This document shows, piece by piece, positions 36,986 through 45,549 of a DNA stretch of 64,000 nt. A program made the translations under genes and the position numbers. The DNA is taken from assembly GCA_900543165.1 (NCBI GenBank), contig UQQQ01000003.1:6806-70805 (forward strand), read 5' to 3'. Source of the stretch: an uncultured Dialister sp. GTDB lineage: Bacteria; Bacillota; Negativicutes; Veillonellales; Dialisteraceae. The first letter of the stretch is position 1. Each line of letters begins with the position of its first letter. The notes under the pieces are model-generated. The model made no database searches. It was not told the DNA's origin and worked only from the letters and a program-made list of their open reading frames with translations.

Positions 36986-37984
36986 GTCTGTCGCAAGCTC
37001 GCGGACGTTGACGGCTTCGGTTTCTTCTTCTTCGCTGAATCTCGGGTTTAGGTAGTTGACGCAGGCCCAGGCGAGGACAGCACCGGAGATGGTGAACCAA
37101 GCGGAGAAGATCGCGCCCGGTACGACGGCTGCCGGCATGGAAGCGAAGTGGACTTTGGCAAGACCGGTGGCGAGGCCGGAATTCTGCATGCCGACTTCGA
37201 CGGAGAGAGTGACGGCTTTCTTCCAAGAGAGGCCGCAGAGTTTGGCTACGGCAAGACCTAAGACATAGCCGAGCGTATTGAAGAGGACGACGACTGCGAG
37301 GATGACGCCGAGGTTATCCATGATGGCTTTGTGGGAGGCACCGACGACGCCGGCGATGATGAGGCAGATGGTGACAGAGGAGACGGCGGGGGTGTAGTCT
37401 GTTGCGACAGCGGCTGCTTTCGGGAGGAAGTATTTCAGCGCAAGGCCGAGGCATACGGGGAGGATGACGATCTGCAGGATGGAGAGGAACATGCCGACCG
37501 GATCGAAGGCGATTTCCTTACCGATGAGGAAGAAGGTCAGCGCCGGGGTGAGGACCGGAGAAAGCAGGGTGGAGACGGAGGTCATGGTGACGGAGTACGC
37601 GAGGTCGCCTTTGCTCATATAAGTGATGACGTTGCTCGTCGTGCCGCCGGGGCAGGCGCCGAGGAGGCTGAGGCCGGCGGTGAGGCCAGGCTCGAGGGCA
37701 AAGAGTGTACCCAGTGCGAAGGCGAGGAATGGCATGATGGTGTACTGCGCGAGCGTACCGAGGAAGATGTCGCGCGGACGGCGGAAGATGACGAGGAAGT
37801 CTTTGAGGTCAAGCGTGGTGCCCATGCCGAACATGATGACGCTGAGCAGTACGGAGAGGACGGAGACGCCCTGGACTTTGCCTAAGATCCAAAGCCAGCT
37901 AGTCGGGGTGACAAGACCGAGTACAAGAAAGACGACGGCCATGACGCCGAAATATTTCGCAAGCATTTGACAACATTTTTTCAT
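36983..37984 (-). CDS. BASS-family (bile acid:sodium symporter-type) transporter
   Basis: A 333-residue membrane protein with nine to ten helices and the family signature GACPGGTTSNVITY, plus the second core motif VGMQNSGLATGLA. Members couple Na+ to uptake of organic anions, including 2-oxo acids, pantoate and bile acids. AAGGAGCTCTACC precedes the ATG. Its leader holds an isoleucine-type T-box, so expression should rise when charged tRNA-Ile falls. This suggests that the cargo is linked to isoleucine supply, for example a branched-chain 2-oxo acid; that is inference. The stop TAG is inside repeat A. Confidence 0.85.
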   Translation of the reverse strand: MKKCCQMLAKYFGVMAVVFLVLGLVTPTSWLWILGKVQGVSVLSVLLSVIMFGMGTTLDLKDFLVIFRRPRDIFLGTLAQYTIMPFLAFALGTLFALEPGLTAGLSLLGACPGGTTSNVITYMSKGDLAYSVTMTSVSTLLSPVLTPALTFFLIGKEIAFDPVGMFLSILQIVILPVCLGLALKYFLPKAAAVATDYTPAVSSVTICLIIAGVVGASHKAIMDNLGVILAVVVLFNTLGYVLGLAVAKLCGLSWKKAVTLSVEVGMQNSGLATGLAKVHFASMPAAVVPGAIFSAWFTISGAVLAWACVNYLNPRFSEEEETEAVNVRELATD

Positions 37985-38147
37985 GGTAGAGCTCCTTGGG
38001 GAAATGAATACAGGGTTCAGATCGAATGAGGATGGGGACTATGCCGCCGGTCTTTTGGGGCATAGCCTTTCAGGCAGAATGTTCAATATCACTTTCCATA
38101 AGGATCCCTTCTTTCTGCAAAACTCGCGGTAGAGCAGGGATTGGAAA

Positions 38148-38424
38148 TAAAAAAATCCGTCCCTCGACTGAGGGACGGATACTGGTTCCGCGTTACCACC
38201 CTGATTCCTGAAGGATATGACTATCCCAGGCGCTCTACAACGTACAAACATACGCGTTTCCTGTAACGTGGAAATGACGTCGGCGCTTAATAGGTTTCAG
38301 CACCGCACCTCAGGGATGATTTTCATATGTCCTGTCCTGCCGGATTGCACCAGACTCCGGCTCTCTGAGAAGATCTCGGAAATACTACTCTTTCCCTTCA
38401 AAGGGTTTTCTTCGTGTGAAGATG
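38148..38424 (-). promoter_or_regulatory. T-box riboswitch, probable isoleucine specificity
   Basis: On the minus strand the leader has a Stem I with AGAGAGCCGG and the GGTGCAATCCGG distal loop, then a specifier region TGAA-A-ATC-A (38310-38325) with ATC as the likely codon, read by tRNA-Ile. The T-box GGGTGGTAACGCGG at about 38190-38203 follows, then a terminator (ATCCGTCCCTC/GAGGGACGGAT, 38155-38180, with a T7 run). Uncharged tRNA would stabilise the antiterminator and allow transcription into the BASS gene 165 bases on. T-box identity is secure; the codon is my reading of the loop. Confidence 0.9.
38155..38180 (-). terminator. Regulated terminator of the T-box
   Basis: Perfect 11-base stem ATCCGTCCCTC with an AGTC loop region and seven T on the minus strand. 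Confidence 0.88.
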
Positions 38425-38429
38425 AGCTG

Positions 38430-38459
38430 ATTATACAGGACGGGATATGCATCTGTCAA
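38430..38459 (-). promoter_or_regulatory. Promoter of the T-box leader
   Basis: Consensus TTGACA (38454-38459) and TATAAT (38430-38435), spacer 18 bases, on the minus strand. Confidence 0.88.
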
Positions 38460-38624
38460 GCGTTTGCAAAATATGGAAAATGGGACGTTCTCATGGGCAA
38501 GGATGAGAAATTTAGATAATTAGTGGCTAGTCACCAGTCACTCATCCCAAGCTACTCATCCCTGCTTTCAAACTGTTTCTCTTGTAGTATAATAGAAAAA
38601 ACTTTTTTCGAAGGAGATACATGT

Positions 38625-39526
38625 ATGGATGCCATATTGCAAGGTCTTTCCGGCATTTTTGAAGTGGTTCTCATGGCGGGGCTGGGCTTTTTCTTAGCGA
38701 AGAAGGGCTGGTTCTGGGAGAATGCGGCGAAGAATCTGACATAGCTCACGATGACTGTCGCGCTGCCGCCGCTCATGATTCATTCGCTGTATGCGAATTT
38801 CACGCATGATGCACTGATCGCGGCGGCGCCGGATCTGGTGCTGCCCTTTGTTTCTATCTTCGCCAGTTACCTCGCTGGGCATGTGCTCGCATCCGTGCTT
38901 CATATCTCCAAGGGACGCCGCGGCATTTTTATCTGTACCTGCTGCATTGCGAATGCCATCTTCATCGGCGTGCCGTCGTGCATGCTGTACTATCTGGCGA
39001 ATACGACGATGTTCTGGGCGCTGGGGCGTACCTCATCATACGGGATGCCGGCGGGGATCACCATTTCACGCCGCGGGAGATGCTCTTGAAGCTCCGCACT
39101 CCGCCGCTCATGGGATTCGCAGCGGGCGTCATCCTGCTCCTTGTGAATGTCCCCATCCCGCACTTTGCGATGGCAGCGATGAAGTATGTGGGCGGTATGG
39201 CGACGCCGATGGCGCTCATGGTCATCGGTATCCAGATGAGCCAGATCCCTCTTTCCTCCATCCATTTCGATAAGGACTTGGTGGGGGCGATGGCGGGCCG
39301 TTTCCTTCTGGCACCGCTCTGCCTCTTCCTGCTTCTTCCCGTCATTCCGGTTTCCGAGATGTCTTCCAAGGTCTTTCTCATGCAGGCGGGGATGCCGGCG
39401 ATGACGAATATGACGATCCTCGCGACTGCGGTCGGAGCGGATGCGGAGTACTCGACGACGGTGAACTGCGTCTCGCTCGCTTTGGGCGTATTCTTCGTGC
39501 CGTTTTACATGTATATGCTGGCGTGA
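38625..39526 (+). pseudogene. AEC-family (auxin efflux carrier-type) transporter, interrupted
   Basis: AAGGAGATACATGT precedes ATG 38625, and about 300 residues of a ten-helix AEC permease can be reconstructed (LMAGLGFFLAKKGWF at the start, AGMPAMTNMTILATAVGAD near the end). TAG at 38742-38744 breaks it after 39 codons while the frame continues (LTMTVALPPLMIHSLY). Near 39018-39026 the frame then moves by one: a single extra G in CTGGGGCG would restore ALGAYLIIRDAGGDH. Family members export or import dicarboxylates and amino-acid-like anions. It is either a true pseudogene or an intact gene with two sequence errors. It diverges from the T-box/BASS unit. Confidence 0.75.
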
Positions 39527-39534
39527 GGGGGCTG

Positions 39535-40080
39535 CGCCAATTAGAAATGAGAAATGAGAAATTAGAAATGGTGGTGGCAGCTTCGCTGCATTTTAGATGA
39601 TGGTATTCCCGTATCGTCAGCCTTCCCCTCGAGGGGAAGGTGCCCCGAAGGGGCGGATAAGGCACAGGCGGCATGAAAGAGAGCGGGAAGGAGCGTCTCA
39701 AGTCGACGATTTACGAAAGCACCCGAGCGCCGCTCCGCGGTCCCCCTTCCCCGATGGGGAAGGCTAAGAGGTGCGACGCTTCGCGTCGATTTTTTATAAA
39801 GGGCGATGCCCGAAAGTGGTATTTAAGTCACTAGTCCCCAGTCCCTAGCTACTCATCCCTGCTTTGAAACGTCAGGGGTTGTGGTGGCGGCTTCGCCGCA
39901 TTTTAGATGATGATACGAGGGAACCTGCTATCAAGAGCCCTTCGGGCATCGCCCTGTTTATACTCCGCGGCGATGCTGATTTTTATGCGCCGCACTACCA
40001 TTTCTCATTTCTCATTCAAGCGAGGGTTTCAAACGTAATCAAAGGGCGACTCGCTCCACGGGCTAACCCTGAACCCTATA
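39535..40080. repeat. Intergenic mosaic C, C', A, D, E
   Basis: C 39610-39680, C' 39685-39820, A 39825-39870, D 39880-40000 and E 40000-40078, ending GGGCTAACCCTGAACCC just before the ABC transporter's ribosome binding site. Confidence 0.75.
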
Positions 40081-40100
40081 TTTTCCCCAAGGAGTCTTCT

Positions 40101-41789
40101 ATGAAATCTAGCGAATGGTCGATTTCCTTTCTCCAGCAGCTCTTCTCGCTGACGAGCCGCTACTGGAGATCCGAAGAAAAGAAGAGTGCCTATGCCTATC
40201 TTTTTGGCATCGTGATCCTTACGATCGCAGCGGTCTACATGACACTGCTCCTGAACGACTGGTTCAATGAATTTTACAGCGCGCTGCAGAATTACGATGC
40301 GGATGCGGTCTATCACGGGCTGATCCGTTTCACCGGGCTCGCCTTTGCACACATCGCCTTTGCGGTCTATGCGTACTATCTGCAGCAGCAGCTCGCGCTC
40401 CGCTGGCGGCGCTGGCTGACGGAGGAATACCTCGCCCGATGGACGGAGCGGGAGATGTACTACCGCATGGATATGTTCTCCAAGGAGGCGGACAATCCGG
40501 ATCAGCGAATTTCAGAAGACATCAATCTTTTCACGGCGCGCACGCTTTCTTTCATGTCGGGGCTTCTGAAGGCCATCACCACCATCGTCTGTTTTATTTT
40601 CGTGCTGTGGCAGCTGTCGGAGCCGCTGCCCTTCACCGTGGGCGGCGAGACGTATCATATCTATGGCTATCTCGTGTGGACGGCGCTCATCTACTCCCTC
40701 ATCGGCACGTGGATCACGCATCGGGTCGGGCATCGGCTTGTGGGGCTGAATTTTGTGCAGCAGAAGCTGGAAGCAGACTTCCGTTATGCCATGGTGCGGC
40801 TTCGCGAAACGGCGGAAAGTGTTGCTTTCTATGAGGGCGCGGCGCGCGAGCGGGGGATACTTTCTACCCGTTTTGGGAAGCTCATCGAGAATACGATCTA
40901 CATCATCAAGAAGCAGAAGCAGCTTTCTTGGCTCACCAATTCCTATGGGCAGATCGCGATCATTTTCCCCTTCGTCGTCGCGGCGCCCCGCTATCTTTCG
41001 AAGCATATTTCCTTAGGCGGGCTCATGCAGGTGGCGAACTGCTTCGGCAAGGTGCAGGAGTCGATGTCCTACTTCGTCGACGTGTACAGCTCGCTGGCGG
41101 AGTGGCAGTCCTGTGTGGATAGGCTGCTCACCTTCGATGCGCACATGGCGGACATCCGGGAAGAGACGGACCGCGCAGGGAAGATGGAGCGGCGCGAGGG
41201 GAAGGAGCTCCGTCTCTCGGATGTAGAAATCGATGTCCCCGGCGGCCGTGTGCTCTGCCGTCATCTGGATGCGGTCATCCATGCGGGGGAGAAGGTCATC
41301 ATCAAGGGTCCTTCCGGTTCTGGGAAATCGACGCTCCTTCGCGTGCTCGCTGGTTTCTGGCCCTATGCGAAGGGCGAGATGATCCTGCCTCTCAAAAAGG
41401 AAACCATGTTCATCCCGCAGAAACCCTACATGCCGATGGGAACGCTCGCCGAAGCTGTCGCATATCCGGATATCGGGCTTTCGCGGAAGGAGTGGGAAGC
41501 GCTGCTTGCGTTCTCCGGGCTTTCCCACCTGATTCCGCTGCTGGACAGCGAAGGCGACTGGAGCCATATCCTCTCTCTGGGCGAGCAGCAGAAGCTCGCT
41601 TTTGCGCGCGTCTTCGCGAAGCGGCCCCGCTGGGTCTTCCTCGATGAAGCGACATCCGCGATGGATGAGGAGACCGAGAGTCGTCTCTACGGGCATCTCG
41701 CCTCCCTCCCCGGCATCACCGTCGTCAGCGTGGGCCATCGCTCGACATTGGACAAGTGGCATGGGAGGGTGTGGGAGATAGGAGAGTGA
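40101..41789 (+). CDS. ABC transporter, fused permease and ATPase (YddA/ABCD type)
   Basis: A 562-residue half-transporter. The N-terminal ABC_membrane_2-type domain (about 1-340) has four to six helices; the C-terminal ATPase has Walker A GPSGSGKST, signature LSLGEQQ and Walker B RWVFLDEATSAMDEE. Relatives include SbmA/BacA-associated YddA and peroxisomal fatty acyl transporters; cargo in bacteria is mostly unknown, possibly vitamins or hydrophobic acids. Start ATG 40101 has CAAGGAG upstream. The longer frame beginning at 39864 reads modules D and E and is rejected. Confidence 0.85.
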   Translation: MKSSEWSISFLQQLFSLTSRYWRSEEKKSAYAYLFGIVILTIAAVYMTLLLNDWFNEFYSALQNYDADAVYHGLIRFTGLAFAHIAFAVYAYYLQQQLALRWRRWLTEEYLARWTEREMYYRMDMFSKEADNPDQRISEDINLFTARTLSFMSGLLKAITTIVCFIFVLWQLSEPLPFTVGGETYHIYGYLVWTALIYSLIGTWITHRVGHRLVGLNFVQQKLEADFRYAMVRLRETAESVAFYEGAARERGILSTRFGKLIENTIYIIKKQKQLSWLTNSYGQIAIIFPFVVAAPRYLSKHISLGGLMQVANCFGKVQESMSYFVDVYSSLAEWQSCVDRLLTFDAHMADIREETDRAGKMERREGKELRLSDVEIDVPGGRVLCRHLDAVIHAGEKVIIKGPSGSGKSTLLRVLAGFWPYAKGEMILPLKKETMFIPQKPYMPMGTLAEAVAYPDIGLSRKEWEALLAFSGLSHLIPLLDSEGDWSHILSLGEQQKLAFARVFAKRPRWVFLDEATSAMDEETESRLYGHLASLPGITVVSVGHRSTLDKWHGRVWEIGE

Positions 41790-41792
41790 AGG

Positions 41793-42105
41793 TTCGGGGT
41801 TAGCCCGCGGGCGCCTCGCCCATGGATGGCGGTTGAAAGCTTTGCTCGAATGAAAAATGAGAAATGGTGGTGCGGCGCATAAAAATATGGAAGCGCCGCG
41901 AAGTATACATACTGGTGATGCCCGAAGGGCTCTTGATAGCAGGTTCCCTCGTATCGTCAGCCCCCTTGCGGGGAAGGTGCCCCGAAGGGGCGGATAGGGC
42001 ACAGGCGGTATGAAAGACAAATGAGGAAGAATGCCTCCCAGTCTCCCAGTCCCCTAGTCCCTAGTCACCAGTCACTAGCTACTAGCTACTCATCCCTGCT
42101 TTCAA
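41793..42105. repeat. Intergenic mosaic E, D, C, A
   Basis: E 41793-41865, D 41866-41930, C 41950-42015 and A 42040-42105. After A a weak MITE-like start (GGGAAACGCTGAATGCAAT) appears at 42113. Confidence 0.65.
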
Positions 42106-42186
42106 ACTTAGGGAAACGCTGAATGCAATGGGACAATAGGCAGCAGATTGGCTGCGCTTATTGTTAGTTATTCATCATTGTTAATC

Positions 42187-42216
42187 TTGACAATCTCCGG
42201 TCAACCTCTTTATACT
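42187..42216 (+). promoter_or_regulatory. Promoter of bioW
   Basis: TTGACA (42187-42192), an 18-base spacer and TATACT (42211-42216), followed by a leader of about 170 bases. Confidence 0.8.
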
Positions 42217-42226
42217 ATTAGTCATA

Positions 42227-42257
42227 AGCCGAAGCGGAGGCTTCGGCTATCTTTTTG
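42227..42257 (+). terminator. Leader hairpin 1 of bioW (terminator-like)
   Basis: AGCCGAAGC/GCTTCGGCT around a GGAG loop, followed by ATCTTTTTG. It lies right after the predicted transcription start, so it could act as an early attenuator. Confidence 0.55.
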
Positions 42258-42263
42258 AAATGA

Positions 42264-42296
42264 TAGTTAACTTCAAATGTCAATATATGTTGACAA
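42264..42296 (+). promoter_or_regulatory. Possible BirA operator
   Basis: TAGTTAAC, 17 bases, GTTGACAA: an imperfect dyad resembling the TTGTTAAC-type half-sites of Firmicute BirA biotin operators. Its place upstream of bioW is apt, but it lies downstream of the promoter and the match is imperfect. Confidence 0.35.
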
Positions 42297-42326
42297 ATAA
42301 AGAAGGCAAGAAGGGATCAGACGAAG

Positions 42327-42370
42327 AGACTGGAAGACATCTGAAGTCAAACGTCTTCCAGTCTCCATTT
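42327..42370 (+). terminator. Leader hairpin 2 of bioW, just before the ribosome binding site
   Basis: AGACTGGAAGAC pairs perfectly with GTCTTCCAGTCT across a 14-base loop, followed by CCATTTTTCC and then AAAGGAG. It could terminate transcription or influence translation. Its arms resemble units of the intergenic repeats, so it may have been recruited from one. Confidence 0.55.
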
Positions 42371-42389
42371 TTCCAAAGGAGTGACACCA

Positions 42390-43148
42390 TTGTTGTACAG
42401 TGTAAAGATGCGTTCGAGCCTTGGCGGCTCACATGGCGTGGGGGGACGCCATATTTCCGGAGCCGAAAGGATCGTGCCCGAGGATGGACTCGAGGAGCAG
42501 GTGATCGCCATGCTGCGCCGTGCGAGGATGCACGAGCGCGGGCGAGCCGATTTCATTCAGGTGAAAGTGGAAGAGATCAAAGAGAAAGACATCATGACCT
42601 GCCCGCTGATCCCGATGTACCAGATGAATACCGTAACGAAGGACGAGGGGCGGCAGGCTGCGAGGAAGGAGCTTCTCCGCATCGGTGTCAGCAAGACCGC
42701 GGTAGAGAGTGCCTTCCGTGAGCTGGAATCTTTGACTGACAGCATGCGCGGGGCGATCGTGATGGATGCGGTGACGGGCGAGCGTCTCGATGACCGCGCC
42801 GAGCGCGGTGTGCGCTGCAGCAACATGGACTGCGAAGATACGGCGCTCTATGAAGCGCGCATGGCAGAAAAAGGGCTCGGCGGAGATCATCCGCGCGAAG
42901 CCCTCGTCCTCGCCTCGAAGGTGGCCTATGGCCCCGGCACGGTCGCCGAGCTCTGCTGGTCGGATGATCCGGACTATGTGACAGGCTATGTGGGCTCCAA
43001 AAAATTCGGCTATGGACGTATCACTGTCATGAAGGACATGGGGGATCCCGTAGGCGGCCGTGTCTTCTTCGTCGAGCACGGCACCGATGCGGCGGAGTAT
43101 GACGACTATATGCAGAATCAGGTCGTGCTTGTGCGGATGGGAGAGTAG
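42390..43148 (+). CDS. bioW: 6-carboxyhexanoate-CoA ligase (pimeloyl-CoA synthetase)
   Basis: A 252-residue protein closely matching BioW of Bacillus: MRSSLGGSHGVGGRHISGAER at the start, VSKTAVESAF in the middle and the hallmark VAELCWSDDPDYVTGYVGSKK near the end. It activates pimelate with ATP and CoA to pimeloyl-CoA, the first dedicated step of this type of biotin synthesis. TTG 42390 is chosen because AAAGGAG lies eight bases before it; the GTG at 42381 overlaps the binding site. It precedes bioF by about 630 bases filled with repeats and a MITE. Confidence 0.92.
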   Translation: MLYSVKMRSSLGGSHGVGGRHISGAERIVPEDGLEEQVIAMLRRARMHERGRADFIQVKVEEIKEKDIMTCPLIPMYQMNTVTKDEGRQAARKELLRIGVSKTAVESAFRELESLTDSMRGAIVMDAVTGERLDDRAERGVRCSNMDCEDTALYEARMAEKGLGGDHPREALVLASKVAYGPGTVAELCWSDDPDYVTGYVGSKKFGYGRITVMKDMGDPVGGRVFFVEHGTDAAEYDDYMQNQVVLVRMGE

Positions 43149-43440
43149 GGACTGGTGGCTAAGAGATTAGGAGATTAGGAGACTAAGAGACATCAGACTC
43201 TCGTATCGTCATTTCGAGCGTAAGCGAGAAATCTTCCTTGCAGACCGAAAAACGAAGGATGTGTGAAAGTAGAAATACGTAGCACAAAGGCGTCGTTTCC
43301 CTGCAGTGCCCATGTGATACTGACGCAGTGCAAGAAAGACCCTCGGCTGCGCTTTCGATGACGACGGCGCGAAGCGCTATCAAAATTCCGCGGCGCTTAG
43401 ATCCTTCGACTCAGTTCTCCTATTTCAGATAAGCCATTAT
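43149..43440. repeat. A-like and B modules after bioW
   Basis: A-like GATTAGGAGACTAAGAGAC units 43150-43195, then a long B copy 43198-43645 that is split at 43441 by a MITE. Confidence 0.7.
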
Positions 43441-43607
43441 TTAAGGAAACGCTGATTCAATCGCAGAGTCAGCTTCCACAAGAATTTTTATACATAGCTT
43501 CGTCATAACCTTCCTTAAATAGCTCGCTATTCGCGTCAGGTTATTCCTTGCTATGCCTAAAAATTCAAGAGTAAAATCTGACAATGATTTAATCAGTGTT
43601 TCCTTAA
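43441..43607. mobile_element. Complete MITE-like element, 167 bp, TTAA target
   Basis: Starts TTAAGGAAACGCTGATTCAA and ends TTTAATCAGTGTTTCCTTAA, imperfect terminal inverted repeats of about 22 bases, with TTAA at both edges. It splits a B module; the same module at 23072-23140 is uninterrupted with one TTAA at this point, which demonstrates insertion with TTAA duplication. It has no coding capacity. Confidence 0.85.
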
Positions 43608-43770
43608 CATACGACGTTTTTCTCCGTTCAGGATGACGAAATGCGCCGTACCACCCCGCTGAACCTATAGAACCCTTTGAACCTATAGAACCTATAGAAC
43701 CCGCTCCCCCTCTTTTGCAAACAATCAAAGAGCGCCCTGCCCGCGGGCTAATCCTGAACCCATTTTTAGT
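43608..43770. repeat. Rest of B, then G and E upstream of bioF
   Basis: B remainder 43608-43645, G (CCTATAGAACC units) 43655-43700 and E 43705-43765. Confidence 0.65.
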
Positions 43771-43781
43771 GAGGTATACCC

Positions 43782-44939
43782 ATGAAACTACAAGACATTC
43801 CATCAGCACTGTCCGCCATTGCGGACGAAGGCCGTTTCCGGCGGGTCGAAGACCTGCGGATGGTGACGGCATCCCGCGGCATGAGGCGGGACGGGAAGGA
43901 ATACATCGTATTCAATTCCAATGACTATCTGGGCATGACCCATGAAAGCGAAGTCATGGCGGCCGCGCGGCGCGCTGTGATCTATGGCACCGGTTCGGGC
44001 GGTGCGCGGCTGACCTCGGGCGCTGTTTTCGAACTCTCCGAGCTGGAGAAGGCGCTCGCGGCTTTCAAGCACGCAGAAGATGCGGTGATCTTCAATACAG
44101 GCTATATGACGAACCTCGGCGTCCTGTATGCGCTTGCCGGCAAGGGCGACGTGATTTTTTCCGATGCGTTGAATCATGCGAGCATCGTGGATGGCTGCCG
44201 GATTTCCAAAGCGAAGGTCGTCGTCTATGCGCACTCCGATATGGAGGACCTCACCCGGCTTCTGGCCGAGACGCCCTGCGAAGGACAGCGCTTCATCGTG
44301 ACCGATGGCGTTTTTTCCATGGACGGCGACATCTGCCCGTTGCCGGCGCTGCTTTCTTTGAAAAAGAAATACGAGGCCTGCCTCATCGTCGATGATGCAC
44401 ACGGCGTGGGTGTCATCGGCGACACCGGACGCGGCACGGCAGAGTACTATCACGAGAGCGGCATCGACATCCAAGTGGGGACGCTCTCCAAGTCGCTCGG
44501 CGCCGAGGGCGGCTACGCGGCGGCTTCGAAGGAGATCACGGACTATCTCAGGAATGCCTCCCGCCCCTTCATCTTCTCCACCTCGATCTCTGCCGTGACA
44601 GGAGCGAGTGCGCTGGCTGCGCTTCGACTTCTGGAGGGAAATCCTTCTCTCTACATGGGACGGCTCCGCTTCAATACCGCTTACATGAAAGCGAAGCTCT
44701 CAGAAGCCGGCATCCCCGTTCTTCCGGGCGATACGTCCATCATTCCGATCGTCATCGGTGATGAGAAGCGGACGCTCGCTTATGCAGAGGCCTGCCGCGA
44801 AGACGGCATCCTTCTCTCTGCCATTCGCCCGCCGACGGTACCCGCCGGTACGAGCCGCATCCGCCTCACCGTCACCGCCGCGCACACGAAAGATGAACTC
44901 GACCGCGCGGCGGAAGTGATGAAGAGGCATTGGAGGTAG
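43782..44939 (+). CDS. bioF: 8-amino-7-oxononanoate synthase
   Basis: A 385-residue alpha-oxoamine synthase. The PLP lysine is Lys237 in GTLSKSLGAEGGYAA, with the DDAHGVGVIGDTGRGTAEYY aspartate/histidine segment before it. It condenses pimeloyl-CoA (the BioW product) with L-alanine to form the first ring precursor of biotin. GTGAGGT precedes the ATG. 2-amino-3-ketobutyrate CoA ligase is a close relative, but the position after bioW supports bioF. No bioA, bioD or bioB is in the window. Confidence 0.9.
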   Translation: MKLQDIPSALSAIADEGRFRRVEDLRMVTASRGMRRDGKEYIVFNSNDYLGMTHESEVMAAARRAVIYGTGSGGARLTSGAVFELSELEKALAAFKHAEDAVIFNTGYMTNLGVLYALAGKGDVIFSDALNHASIVDGCRISKAKVVVYAHSDMEDLTRLLAETPCEGQRFIVTDGVFSMDGDICPLPALLSLKKKYEACLIVDDAHGVGVIGDTGRGTAEYYHESGIDIQVGTLSKSLGAEGGYAAASKEITDYLRNASRPFIFSTSISAVTGASALAALRLLEGNPSLYMGRLRFNTAYMKAKLSEAGIPVLPGDTSIIPIVIGDEKRTLAYAEACREDGILLSAIRPPTVPAGTSRIRLTVTAAHTKDELDRAAEVMKRHWR

Positions 44940-44997
44940 AAAGGGTTCAGGTTGGCGGGTTCAGGGTGGGGTTACGCCAATTAGAAATGAGAAATTG

Positions 44998-45160
44998 GGG
45001 AAACGCTGATTAAATCGCAGAGTCAGATTCTACAAGAATTTTTATACATAGCTTCGTCATAGCCTTCCTTAAATAGCTCGCTATTCGCGTCAGGTTATTC
45101 CTCGCTATGCATAAAAATTCAAGAGTAAAATCTGACAACGATTTAATCAGTGTTTCCTTA
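44998..45160. mobile_element. Second near-complete MITE-like copy
   Basis: GGGGAAACGCTGATTAAATC to TTAATCAGTGTTTCCTTA, about 163 bp, high similarity to 43441-43607. It is inserted inside an E module between GAGAAATT and GAAATGCG, again at a TTA sequence. The left TTAA edge has mutated. Confidence 0.8.
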
Positions 45161-45515
45161 GAAATGCGAAATGAAGGTGGCGGCTTCGCCGCAAGTATAT
45201 ATGGGGCGATGCCTGAAGGCTTTATGAGCGGATGCTATTCTCGTATCGTCAGCCTTCCCCTCTAGGGGAAGGTGCCCCGAAGGGGCGGATAGGGTGACTA
45301 TGGTATGAAAAACAGATGAGAAAAGCGGAGGGGTGCGCGGCACATACGGGAAAAACGTGCGCCTCTGACCGCGAATGACAAAGCTTTCTCGCTTCGCCCG
45401 AAATGACGATGCGGGAGTCTCCCCGTCTCTTAATCTCCTAGTCACCAGTCACTAGTCCCTGGCTACTCATCCCTGTTTTCAAACTTAGCCCCAGAGGCTA
45501 ACCCTGAACCCGCTA
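45161..45515. repeat. Intergenic mosaic D, C, B, A, E
   Basis: D 45170-45220, C 45245-45310, B 45360-45415, A 45418-45480 and E 45483-45510. Confidence 0.7.
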
Positions 45516-45549
45516 TCCCCGTCCACCCATTTTCAAAAAGGAGAAAATC

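Noticed and set aside
39864..40100. N-terminal extension of the ABC transporter
   Set aside because: It reads modules D and E; the ATG at 40101 has a strong ribosome binding site and starts the conserved protein.
43441..43607. MITE as an intrinsic terminator or attenuator
   Set aside because: The inverted ends are 120 bases apart and the insertion/empty-site comparison shows a mobile element; a regulatory side effect is possible but not its origin.
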